DNA from: Flavobacteriales bacterium | Lineage (GTDB): Bacteria; Bacteroidota; Bacteroidia; Flavobacteriales_D; Crocinitomicaceae | DNA length: 33,311 bases | Assembly (NCBI GenBank): GCA_947488235.1 | Contig: CANLAQ010000028.1 | Location: 1-33,311, forward strand | Direction: 5' to 3' | Shown here: piece by piece, positions 25,097 to 33,170 of the stretch | How positions within the stretch are numbered: position 1 is the first letter of the stretch | Layout of the letters: every line of letters starts with the position of its first letter | Notes under the pieces: model-generated | Told to the model about the DNA's origin: nothing | What the model saw: only the letters and a program-made list of their open reading frames with translations | Databases searched by the model: none | Made by a program: the position numbers and the translations under genes

Positions 25097-25767
25097 TATT
25101 GCTTTTTAGTTTTATCGTATTGTTTTTGTAGTAAAGCGATGCTTTCTTTCATTCTTCGAATTAAACCTTCTTGGGTTCCTGGTAAGACCATTCGTAAATG
25201 ATGTTTCTTATCCGCTAATAGTAAAAGTTCTTGAAATGCTTCTCCACCATAATATTTACTCCCTTTCTTCAACAAACTTTGTCCGTTATTTTCCATATCA
25301 TAAATTGAACGAACATCTCCAGTCGCAACGATCCAGAGTTTAGGGTCATAGGCTTCTACCTGATCCTTTAAGGCATCTACCACAGGACTCAGATCTTTTA
25401 TTGGCTGTCCCTTTCCATCAGTAACAAATGAAATGATGCGCACTTGTTTCATTTTTTTTCTGCTGTTTTTACGGATGTGTTGATAGATCATCTGATTAAG
25501 GTGCCATTGAGAAATAGCACAATTTTCAGGACAGGTAATTTGTAAAGTGGTGATGAGCACTATATCACCCAAAAATTCTTTAGAATTTCGTTTATGATGC
25601 GCAGCGTCAACAAAAGAATAGTTCTTAATTTGACCGTAATCATCCAATTGTTGAAACTTATGCTCGCATCCTCTGGTGGAAATGAAAATAAGAATTAAGG
25701 CAGGACCAAAAACTAAAAGTATGGCTAATAAAGCTTTCGCTTTGGAAGGCTTTTTTATATCCGACAT
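25096..25767 (-). CDS. divergent SCO-like thioredoxin-fold protein
   Basis: From the ATG at 25767 the protein is 223 residues, with one membrane anchor (about 12-30) and an acidic, periplasmic domain. It has the C-x3-C motif ITCPENCAISQW (Cys79, Cys83), but where the SCO protein next door has its ligand His before the strand, this one has YYGGEAFQELLLLADKKHH; His residues occur only after it. Copper binding by the standard SCO triad is thus doubtful, and a thiol-disulfide role is an alternative. The start chosen follows the subunit IV stop directly (TAACATG); an upstream TTG/ATG extension into that gene is unlikely. Family assignment is by motif and neighbourhood. Confidence 0.75.
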   Translation of the reverse strand: MSDIKKPSKAKALLAILLVFGPALILIFISTRGCEHKFQQLDDYGQIKNYSFVDAAHHKRNSKEFLGDIVLITTLQITCPENCAISQWHLNQMIYQHIRKNSRKKMKQVRIISFVTDGKGQPIKDLSPVVDALKDQVEAYDPKLWIVATGDVRSIYDMENNGQSLLKKGSKYYGGEAFQELLLLADKKHHLRMVLPGTQEGLIRRMKESIALLQKQYDKTKKQ

Positions 25768-25768
25768 G

Positions 25769-26137
25769 TTAGAACCCGTAGGTTTCCCAGGCGTGTCCAA
25801 CGGCTAAACCTTCCCAAAGAGCAATAAAAATCAGGTACAATACAAAAATGAAGTAAGGTAAAAGAATTACATACCGCATCCATTTACGCTCATCGCCTAA
25901 ATGCATAAATACCATTACTATATAACCTGCTTTGAAAAGTGTTAGGATGACAAACGACCACTTCACAAAAGGCCAAATAGCATTAGATTGCTTAATGAAT
26001 GCACCTAAACCAACTTCTAGAATGGTTACTGCAGTTAGAAGTATAGTAACAAATATTATTTTTTTACGAATTTCTTTACCCTTCTCTTCAGAATGGTGTG
26101 TATGTAAAGAATATTCAATTAAATCGTCTCTTTCCAT
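25769..26137 (-). CDS. cytochrome c oxidase subunit IV family protein
   Basis: A 122-residue protein with three predicted helices (about 28-49, 58-80, 90-112), matching the small bacterial subunit IV/CyoD type. Notable residues are FMHLGDERKWMRYV after the second helix, which is the signature around a conserved His. The N-terminus is charged and has THHSEEKGKEIRKK. It stabilises the oxidase in other systems. It follows the subunit III gene with four bases between and precedes the divergent SCO gene with one base between. Confidence 0.88.
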   Translation of the reverse strand: MERDDLIEYSLHTHHSEEKGKEIRKKIIFVTILLTAVTILEVGLGAFIKQSNAIWPFVKWSFVILTLFKAGYIVMVFMHLGDERKWMRYVILLPYFIFVLYLIFIALWEGLAVGHAWETYGF

Positions 26138-26141
26138 GATG

Positions 26142-27164
26142 TTATATTAAATAGAAGAATGTAAATACGAATACCCAGACTAAATCGACAAAATGCCAAT
26201 AAAGCCCTGTTTTTTCAACCATTTCATAGTGTCCACGCTTGTGGTAAGTACCAGCAACAACACCTAATAAAATAATGATATTAATAATTACCCCAGAAAA
26301 TACATGGAAACCATGGAATCCAGTAATGAAAAAGAAAAATTGCCCATATTGTTGTGGACCATATTCATTGTCTTTCAAATCAGCTCCATAAACCACTTTG
26401 TTAGCAGTTCCGCTGTATAAAGATTCATAATACATTTTTTCAGCTTGCTTTCCTTCAATTCTAGCATTTAAAATATGGTTTTTTCCTGCCTTCTTCACGA
26501 TTAAAACCATATCATGATCATGTTGCTTGTTAATTTTAGCAATAGAACCATCATGTAATGTTATCTTACCATCTTCAATATCACCAAGTACGGCAGCATG
26601 ATGGAAAGTATGTAATAAATCCTCTTTAATCACATCACCCTTTTTGTGTTCTGATCCAGCAACAGTTACTTTGAAATTATTTATTTCTCCAAAATGACCC
26701 TTGACAATAGCTTGAGATCCATCTGCCAATTCAATTTTACCAAATTCTGAACCATGTATAAAGTGACTCCATTCCCAAGCTTGAGAACCTAAAAAGAAAA
26801 AACCACCGATTATAGTAGCAATCATCCATTTAACAACCCCTTTTCTGTCCATTCTGTGTCCGGCTTCAACAGCCAAAACCATTGTAACTGAAGATACAAT
26901 TAATATAAAGGTCATTAATGCAACATATAATAAAGGATATCCGTGACCTAAAAATGGCATGGAATTAAAAGTTTCCTCCCCAATTGGCCAAGCATCTTGA
27001 ACATCATGTCGGGTAAAACCATATGCAATAAGTAATCCAGTAAAGGTTAAAGCATCTGAAACAAGGAAAAACCACATCATTAGTTTTCCATAACTTGTTG
27101 AGAATGGCGATTCTTTTCCTCCCCAAAGGGTTTTTGAATCAAGCTCTGCTACATGTCCTGCCAT
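26142..27164 (-). CDS. cytochrome c oxidase subunit III with large periplasmic insertion
   Basis: A 340-residue subunit III. Five core helices of the family are recognisable: about 27-49, 76-100, 112-130, 272-300 and 318-340. The family motifs TGFHGFHVFSG (281-291) and GLYWHFVDLVWVFVF (320-334) are intact. Between helix three and the TGFHG helix is an insertion of about 130 residues (137-270), where other subunit III proteins have a short loop. It contains a repeated motif, GKIELADGSQAIVKG (142-156) and GKITLHDGSIAKINK (199-213), plus several His (HHAAV, QHDHD). By the positive-inside rule the loop faces the periplasm. Subunit III supports proton uptake and oxidase stability. Subunits I and II are not in this window. 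Confidence 0.9.
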   Translation of the reverse strand: MAGHVAELDSKTLWGGKESPFSTSYGKLMMWFFLVSDALTFTGLLIAYGFTRHDVQDAWPIGEETFNSMPFLGHGYPLLYVALMTFILIVSSVTMVLAVEAGHRMDRKGVVKWMIATIIGGFFFLGSQAWEWSHFIHGSEFGKIELADGSQAIVKGHFGEINNFKVTVAGSEHKKGDVIKEDLLHTFHHAAVLGDIEDGKITLHDGSIAKINKQHDHDMVLIVKKAGKNHILNARIEGKQAEKMYYESLYSGTANKVVYGADLKDNEYGPQQYGQFFFFITGFHGFHVFSGVIINIIILLGVVAGTYHKRGHYEMVEKTGLYWHFVDLVWVFVFTFFYLI

Positions 27165-27185
27165 TGTGTAAAATTTTATGCAAGT

Positions 27186-28235
27186 TTAATGAATAAAAAT
27201 CAAAAATAACAATAAATAGATCCACAAGAACCCGAGAAAGTGCCAGAAAATTCCACCAGTAACCAAAGGCAAGTTGTTGTTTTTATTGTATTTATTTGAA
27301 AATGAACCTATTGTAACCCTAATAAGGTACAATAAAGTAATTGCGATATGTAATACATGTAATGCAATTAATATATACAAATAAGAGCTGGCCGTATCAG
27401 CTGCTTCTGCTGCTTTAATTTGAAGGTAAGGCTTTAATTTTTTGTTAGCATACATTAAAGTCCTGTCTTTATAATCTAAAGCGACACCTTTGAAATAGAT
27501 AGTAAAATCTTTACCGTATTTGCCTCTTGCAAAAAAGTCTCCTCGCTCGTCTCGAATATTTTCAGCCAATTGCTTTAATCTAATTTCATCAACAAAGTCC
27601 ATTACAGTTGAATCATTTACATACAAATGATTATTTCTGACTGTTAATTTTTGATTTCTTAACAACAATTCAAAGTTTTTATCTGCTTTTATTTTTAAAG
27701 TATCATTTTGTTTAATGCTCAAAAATTGGGAAGAATATCTTTTTAATTCGCTGAAGCTCTCGGCACTTAACTTCTTATTTTTAACTAAATAATCATTGCC
27801 ATTTACTTGAATATAATCACCCTTATATTTAATTTCGAAATAATCCCCATAACGGCCCTCACTCACCATAATGTAGTTTTTGGCTGGATGGATCCCGGAT
27901 TCAGTTAAGAGGTTAAAGCCTTTAAATTGAAAAACAATAAAAAGTAATCCTAATACAAGCGTACTCAATAATCCTATTTTAACCTGATTGAATTTGTCTT
28001 TTTTGGCATTAGCAATGGCATAGATAAAAGTCAAACTACTTAAACCCACACACAAAGTACTAATGTAAAATGCATTTGGCAAAGGGTATTTTAGCCAAAA
28101 GCCACCTCCCATACTTACGATATAAGCAGAGGTTAATCCTGCAAACATCATTATAATGCTAAATATTCCAACATAGACAAGATTTTTCTTCATCTTCTCT
28201 CGTACTTCAGGGCTCAGGTCTTTTGAATAATCCAT
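27186..28235 (-). CDS. second cytochrome oxidase subunit III-type protein with insertion
   Basis: From the ATG at 28235 the protein is 349 residues; the longer frame from 28274 would overlap cyoE and is unlikely. It has a shortened subunit III core: helices at about 19-42, 55-76, 87-105, 283-307 and 325-347, with ILIALHVLHIAITLLYL and IFWHFLGFLWIYLLLF in the place of the TGxHxxHV and YWHFVDxVW motifs. An insertion of about 170 residues (113-282), rich in Lys, Asp, Asn and Tyr, fills the same loop as in its neighbour. It shares no obvious repeat with that insertion. Such paired subunit III genes (the second being less conserved) are typical of this oxidase cluster in Bacteroidota. Confidence 0.82.
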   Translation of the reverse strand: MDYSKDLSPEVREKMKKNLVYVGIFSIIMMFAGLTSAYIVSMGGGFWLKYPLPNAFYISTLCVGLSSLTFIYAIANAKKDKFNQVKIGLLSTLVLGLLFIVFQFKGFNLLTESGIHPAKNYIMVSEGRYGDYFEIKYKGDYIQVNGNDYLVKNKKLSAESFSELKRYSSQFLSIKQNDTLKIKADKNFELLLRNQKLTVRNNHLYVNDSTVMDFVDEIRLKQLAENIRDERGDFFARGKYGKDFTIYFKGVALDYKDRTLMYANKKLKPYLQIKAAEAADTASSYLYILIALHVLHIAITLLYLIRVTIGSFSNKYNKNNNLPLVTGGIFWHFLGFLWIYLLLFLIFIH

Positions 28236-28242
28236 TATATAT

Positions 28243-29127
28243 TTATTTAGGTAAAACAAAATCAATTTTATCAATTACATAAGTAAATTGAATCAAAGGC
28301 AAGTATAAAAATGAGGCAAACATTAATTTGCGGGCATCTTTATCTTCACAAGAAATAAACAAACGATAGGCAAACACAAAAAATGCTGCTCCAAGCACAC
28401 TAGCTACAATTAAACTAAGGGAACCCGTCCAACCGAGCAACCAAGGTGCCAAGCTAAAAGGAATTAAGGCGAGGGAATAACTGGCAATTTGAAAAGCAGA
28501 ATTTCTTGATTTTCCGGAAGAAGAGGGCAATAAAAAGAATCCCGCTTTTTGATAATCCTCATGTAGAACCCATGCTATCGCCCAAAAATGAGGAAATTGC
28601 CATGTAAATTGAACGAAAAATAAGATTCCAGGAAGTAATCCAAATTTGTCTGTTGCTGCAATGGCACCCAGTAATGGAGGCACTGCTCCTGGAATAGCAC
28701 CAACAAATACTGCCCATGGCGTAATTTGTTTAAGGGGGGTATAAGCAAAAACATAAAGTACAAAAGCCCCTAATCCGAGTAAAGCACTTTTTAAATTAAT
28801 TAAGTATAATAAATAACTACCCAGGAGCAAAGACAATATACAAATTAACAATGCTTCTTTTACACTTATCCAAGCCATTGGAAGGGGTCGATTAGCAGTT
28901 CTTTTCATGAGCTTATCAATGTCTTTCTCCCAAATTTGATTGGCTCCATTGGAGGCAGCGGTAACTAAAGTACCACCCAACATTAAATAGGTAATTTCTA
29001 CCCAATCCTTGCCGCCAGCAAACAAATAACCAGATAAAGCAGATAAGATTACTAAAAAAGAAAGCCTGAACTTAGTGAAAACTAGGTAAATTTTTAAAGT
29101 CGAAGGCTTTTCTAAAGAAATATTCAT
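28243..29127 (-). CDS. cyoE: protoheme IX farnesyltransferase (heme O synthase)
   Basis: A 294-residue UbiA-family membrane enzyme that adds a farnesyl group to heme b to make heme O, the first step to heme A for the oxidase. The first Asp-rich motif is ANQIWEKDIDKLMKRTANRP (about 65-84), the variant N-x2-x-D-x2-D-x2-M-x-RT-x-RP of CyoE/CtaB. Later come AYTPLKQITPWAVFVGAIPG and a loop with WAIAWVLHEDYQKAGF. Eight or nine helices are predicted. The ATG at 29127 is chosen over the TTG at 29136 because the promoter -7 element (29134-29141) overlaps the latter. It is the first gene of the oxidase assembly operon. Confidence 0.93.
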   Translation of the reverse strand: MNISLEKPSTLKIYLVFTKFRLSFLVILSALSGYLFAGGKDWVEITYLMLGGTLVTAASNGANQIWEKDIDKLMKRTANRPLPMAWISVKEALLICILSLLLGSYLLYLINLKSALLGLGAFVLYVFAYTPLKQITPWAVFVGAIPGAVPPLLGAIAATDKFGLLPGILFFVQFTWQFPHFWAIAWVLHEDYQKAGFFLLPSSSGKSRNSAFQIASYSLALIPFSLAPWLLGWTGSLSLIVASVLGAAFFVFAYRLFISCEDKDARKLMFASFLYLPLIQFTYVIDKIDFVLPK

Positions 29128-29133
29128 GGCCTG

Positions 29134-29166
29134 CAAAAGTAGTAATTATTCATTGAGTTATCTCAA
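29134..29166 (-). promoter_or_regulatory. promoter of the cyoE/oxidase operon, near-leaderless
   Basis: On the minus strand TTG, 22 bases, then TACTTTTG, which fits TTG-N17-23-TAnnTTTG. The predicted start of transcription, five to seven bases after the -7 element, falls on or next to the ATG at 29127. Confidence 0.55.
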
Positions 29167-29205
29167 CAGAATTTATCATTTTTGTTAGAACAAATAATCT
29201 TTCTT

Positions 29206-29238
29206 TTTGTTGAATACGATATTATTCTATTATTTTTG
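29206..29238 (+). promoter_or_regulatory. promoter of dxs, near-leaderless
   Basis: TTTG (29206-29209), 21 bases, then TATTTTTG (29231-29238). The predicted start of transcription lies at about 29243-29246, so the ATG at 29246 would be at or next to the 5' end of the mRNA. This rules against the upstream TTG at 29207 as a start. Confidence 0.6.
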
Positions 29239-29245
29239 TTCTAGC

Positions 29246-31204
29246 ATGAAGTCAAAATATATACCGGGTAATTTACTATCTCAAATAGAGATACCCGCTG
29301 ATTTAAGAAACAAATTTCAAACGGAAGATCTTCCTCAAGTAGCTGAAGAACTGCGTCAATATATTGTTGATGTAATTTCTGAGATTGGCAATAGTCATTT
29401 TGGAGCTAGTCTTGGAGTCGTAGAACTTTCGGTGGCGCTACATTATGTATTTAATACCCCAGAGGATCAATTGGTTTGGGATGTGGGTCATCAAGCATAT
29501 GGCCATAAAATTTTAACCGGTCGAAGAGATCGATTTCATACCAATCGTTTAAAAGGGGGAATTTCTGGTTTTCCAAAGCGTTCTGAAAGTGAATATGATA
29601 CTTTCGGTGTAGGTCATTCTTCCACTTCAATTTCTGCTGCTCTAGGTATGGCCGTTGCAAGTCGCTACAAAGGAGAAACTGATAAACAACATATCGCTGT
29701 AATTGGAGATGGGGCCATGACTGCAGGTTTGGCATTTGAAGGAATGAATCATGCAGGTTTTGAGAAAGATGCCAATTTATTGGTTATTTTAAATGACAAT
29801 TGCATGTCAATTGATGCTAATGTTGGAGCATTAAAAGAATATTTAACAGACATCACCACTTCTCATACTTATAATAAAGTGAAAGATGAGGTATGGAAAT
29901 TACTGGGAAAAATATCTGCTTTTGGTCCAGACGCTCAATCTATTGCATCAAAAGTGTCACACGCTTTAAAAGGAAGTCTACTAAAACAAAGTAACTTATT
30001 TGAGGCCTTGAATTTTAGATATTTTGGCCCAGTAGATGGACATGATGTAGTTGGTTTAGTAAAGATTATGGAAGATCTTAAAGATATTCCAGGCCCGAAA
30101 ATATTACATTGTATTACGCGGAAAGGTGCAGGATATAAATTTTCTGAAGAGGGAAATCCAACGAAATGGCATGCTCCAGGAGTGTTTAATAAGGAAACAG
30201 GCGAAATTGTTAAAATTGTTCCCAAATCACCACAAGCACCCAAATATCAAGATGTTTTTGGGCATACTATCGTAGAATTAGCCGAAAAGAATGATAAAAT
30301 AATGGGGGTAACTCCAGCCATGCCCTCAGGGTCTTCGTTGAATATTATGATGAAAGCCATGCCAGATCGCAGTTTTGATGTTGGAATTGCTGAGCAACAT
30401 GCAGTTACTTTTAGTGCAGGATTAGCAACGCAAGGCCTAGTGCCTTTCTGTAATATTTATTCCACCTTTATGCAGCGCGCATTTGATCAAGTGTTGCATG
30501 ATGTTGCTTTGCAAAATTTAAATGTTGTGTTTTGTTTGGATAGAGGCGGACTGGTAGGTTCTGATGGCGCTACGCATCATGGAGCTTATGATATTGCCTA
30601 TATGCGTTGTATTCCAAATATGGTTGTTGCCGCTCCTATGAATGAAGAAGAATTGAGAAACATGATGTACTCGGCTCAATTATTAGATCAAGGTCCTTAC
30701 ACCATTCGTTATCCAAGAGGCAATGGAGTTATGACAGAATGGCTTACACCGTTTAAAGAAATTAAAAAAGGAAAGGGAAGAAAAGTAACCAATGGGGAAG
30801 ATATTGCAATTCTTAGTCTAGGCCATCCAGGAAACTTTGCGCAAGAAGCGATTGATCTACTTAAAGATAAAAACATTTCAGTGGCACATTACGATATGCG
30901 TTTTGCAAAACCCTTGGATGAAACGCTATTACACGAAGTCTTTACCAAATTCAAAAAAGTCATTACCATTGAAGATGGGTGTCTCATGGGAGGATTCGGT
31001 TCCGCGATATTAGAGTTTGCTGCTGATCAAAGATATTACGCCGAAATTGTTCGCTTGGGTATACCAGATGAATATGTTCATCATGGAACACAAGAAGAAT
31101 TATGGGCAGATTGCGGTTATGATGTGAATGCAATTGTTGCTACCGTTGAAAAAATGATGGGCGTTAAAACCCATAAAAAAGAAGCACTGAATCAAGTTGG
31201 TTAA
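29246..31204 (+). CDS. dxs: 1-deoxy-D-xylulose-5-phosphate synthase
   Basis: A 652-residue thiamine-diphosphate enzyme that joins pyruvate and glyceraldehyde 3-phosphate, the first step of the MEP isoprenoid pathway. The N-terminal domain has LVWDVGHQAYGHKILTGRR (about 72-90), GVGHSSTSISAALGMA, and the ThDP/Mg motif GDGAMTAGLAFEGMNHAG followed by LNDNCMSI. The middle domain has DVGIAEQHAVTFSAGLA with the catalytic Glu, and DRGGLVGSDGATHHGAYD. The C-terminal transketolase domain is present with RYPRGNG and IEDGCLMGGFGSAI. Length is close to the usual 620-640. The pathway makes the farnesyl donor used by CyoE next door. Confidence 0.96.
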   Translation: MKSKYIPGNLLSQIEIPADLRNKFQTEDLPQVAEELRQYIVDVISEIGNSHFGASLGVVELSVALHYVFNTPEDQLVWDVGHQAYGHKILTGRRDRFHTNRLKGGISGFPKRSESEYDTFGVGHSSTSISAALGMAVASRYKGETDKQHIAVIGDGAMTAGLAFEGMNHAGFEKDANLLVILNDNCMSIDANVGALKEYLTDITTSHTYNKVKDEVWKLLGKISAFGPDAQSIASKVSHALKGSLLKQSNLFEALNFRYFGPVDGHDVVGLVKIMEDLKDIPGPKILHCITRKGAGYKFSEEGNPTKWHAPGVFNKETGEIVKIVPKSPQAPKYQDVFGHTIVELAEKNDKIMGVTPAMPSGSSLNIMMKAMPDRSFDVGIAEQHAVTFSAGLATQGLVPFCNIYSTFMQRAFDQVLHDVALQNLNVVFCLDRGGLVGSDGATHHGAYDIAYMRCIPNMVVAAPMNEEELRNMMYSAQLLDQGPYTIRYPRGNGVMTEWLTPFKEIKKGKGRKVTNGEDIAILSLGHPGNFAQEAIDLLKDKNISVAHYDMRFAKPLDETLLHEVFTKFKKVITIEDGCLMGGFGSAILEFAADQRYYAEIVRLGIPDEYVHHGTQEELWADCGYDVNAIVATVEKMMGVKTHKKEALNQVG

Positions 31205-31232
31205 TTAATATTTCTTGCGAATTTCACTCTAA

Positions 31233-31259
31233 ACGATGCTATCGTCTGCCGTTTTTTTT
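31233..31259 (+). terminator. possible weak terminator of dxs
   Basis: ACGAT (31233-31237) pairs with ATCGT (31241-31245) around a 3-nt loop; a run of eight T (31252-31259) starts six bases after the stem. The short stem and the gap make the call tentative. Confidence 0.4.
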
Positions 31260-31344
31260 CTAAAATGCTAAAAAAATAGTTTCCAGAAAAGATGCAGGTT
31301 TTTTTAATTATTGTATTTTCGACAATAATTTAAAATTAACAATT

Positions 31345-33156
31345 GTGAAAAAAACAAATTTCAGCGCCTTAGGCACACTTACAATAGTTTTCTTTTTTTG
31401 GGGATTTATAGCTGCAGGAAATAGTGTATTCATACCTTTTTGTAAAAGTTATTTTCATTTAGATCAATTTCAAAGTCAATTGGTAGACTTCGCTTTTTAT
31501 GGAGCATATTATTTAGGGGCTCTATTTTTATTTATCATGGGCTCTATATCAGGTAAAGATTTTGTTGGAAAATGGGGATATAAAAAGAGTATTGTTTTTG
31601 GTCTATTATTTTCGGCTTTGGGCGCAACAGCTATGATATTTGCTGTTTATGGAAATACATTCTCCGGAATGCTGATTGGTTTATTTATTGTTGCCTTAGG
31701 TTTTTCATTACAACAGACTGCAGCCAATCCCTTTGCAATATCACTTGGCGATCCAGCTACAGGGTCTACTAGGGTTAACTTAGGAGGTGGAGTTAACTCA
31801 TTTGGAACAATGATTGGGCCACTTATTGTAGCATTTGCACTTTTTGGATCCTCCGCAGCTGTTACTGATGAGATGATTGCACAATTAGATTTGATCAAAG
31901 TGATCATACTATATGCTGTAGTTGGAATTTTATTTATTGCAGCTGCTGCAATTTTCGGACTTTCTAAGGCCGTGCCTAGTGGAGTAATCGATGAAAAATT
32001 TGAGCCTTCAAAAAAAGCTTTAAGAAGTTTGTTAATAATGACAGGTATATTAATTGTAATTTTTACTCCTGTTTTTTCAAGCTATAGTTCAAAAGAAGCA
32101 AAACAAATCGTGCAATTTGAAAATAAATTAGGTACAATTAGTACTCGAGTTGATTCATTAAATGTTATTCTTGCACCTATTGATAAATCGACACAAGTTG
32201 ACAGTTCATTGCTTAAGCAAACGAAGCGTAAAATTGAGATAAGTCAAGCCGATTCTAAATCAATCCAGCTTGAGATAAAAAAACTTAAGCAACCGCTAGA
32301 AAAAACAAGAATGATGTGGTTGTTTATTGCGCTTGCCGTTGTAATAGGTAGTTTACTATTTACAAATTTTGCGGCAGGTAGAAATCCAGATGGTTGGGGA
32401 GCGATGCGCTACCCTCAGTTGGTTTTAGGAATGCTTGCCATTTTTATTTATGTTGGAGTAGAGGTTGCTATTGGATCAAATTTAGGTGAACTATTAAAAC
32501 AAGCTCAATTTGGAGGAAAAAAATCATCTGAAATTGCGCCATATATTTCTATGTATTGGGGAAGTTTGATGATTGGTAGATGGGCAGGGGCAATAAGTGC
32601 ATTTAATTTTAAATCAATTACAAAAAAACTATTAACCTTCCTTATTCCATTATTAGCATTTGGCATTATTTTACTTACCAATACAATTGCTAAGTATGAT
32701 GTTAGTCAACTTTATTATTATATAATTTGTGTTTTAATTCAGATAATTGCTTTCTATTTTGTTGGAGATAAACCTGCAAAATCGTTACTTGTATTTGGTG
32801 TTTTAGGTGCTTTAGCCATGCTGTTAGGAATATTTTCAACAGGAAGTGTTGCTGTGTTCGCTTTTTTAAGTGGCGGATTATTTTGTTCTATTTTATGGCC
32901 CTGTATATTTACACTTTCCATTGCCGGATTAGGAAAATACACCTCTCAAGGCTCAGCTTTTTTAATAATGATGATTTTAGGCGGCGGTATTATACCTCCA
33001 ATTCAAGGCAAGTTAGCGGACTTAATTGGAATTCAAGCTTCCTATTTTATTCCTGTTATTTGTTTTGCATATTTAGCACTTTTTGCCATTTTGGTAGAAC
33101 GAACCCTTAAGAAACAGGGATTGACTGATTTTTCTATTGCTTCTAGCGGACATTAA
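31345..33156 (+). CDS. FucP-like sugar MFS transporter with coiled-coil insertion
   Basis: A 603-residue major facilitator protein; GTG is the likely start. The N-terminal half fits the fucose/glucose-galactose permease family: [19 protein letters not shown] at about 16-34, the Q[17 protein letters not shown] motif near 42-58, and [20 protein letters not shown] later. The canonical seventh helix starts at about 359 ([20 protein letters not shown]). Between the two halves is an extra pair of helices (about 228-247 and 323-342) enclosing a hydrophilic, Lys/Ser/Gln-rich segment (250-322) with heptad-like spacing, predicted to face the periplasm. Usual FucP proteins have about 410-440 residues. 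It probably imports a hexose or similar sugar by proton symport. A Nudix-domain gene follows 14 bases later. Confidence 0.88.
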   Translation: MKKTNFSALGTLTIVFFFWGFIAAGNSVFIPFCKSYFHLDQFQSQLVDFAFYGAYYLGALFLFIMGSISGKDFVGKWGYKKSIVFGLLFSALGATAMIFAVYGNTFSGMLIGLFIVALGFSLQQTAANPFAISLGDPATGSTRVNLGGGVNSFGTMIGPLIVAFALFGSSAAVTDEMIAQLDLIKVIILYAVVGILFIAAAAIFGLSKAVPSGVIDEKFEPSKKALRSLLIMTGILIVIFTPVFSSYSSKEAKQIVQFENKLGTISTRVDSLNVILAPIDKSTQVDSSLLKQTKRKIEISQADSKSIQLEIKKLKQPLEKTRMMWLFIALAVVIGSLLFTNFAAGRNPDGWGAMRYPQLVLGMLAIFIYVGVEVAIGSNLGELLKQAQFGGKKSSEIAPYISMYWGSLMIGRWAGAISAFNFKSITKKLLTFLIPLLAFGIILLTNTIAKYDVSQLYYYIICVLIQIIAFYFVGDKPAKSLLVFGVLGALAMLLGIFSTGSVAVFAFLSGGLFCSILWPCIFTLSIAGLGKYTSQGSAFLIMMILGGGIIPPIQGKLADLIGIQASYFIPVICFAYLALFAILVERTLKKQGLTDFSIASSGH

Positions 33157-33170
33157 ATAAATAATTCAAG

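Noticed and set aside
27186-28274. Start at 28274 for the second subunit III protein
   Set aside because: It would place a 13-residue hydrophobic leader overlapping cyoE by 32 bases; the ATG at 28235, eight bases after the cyoE stop, fits better.
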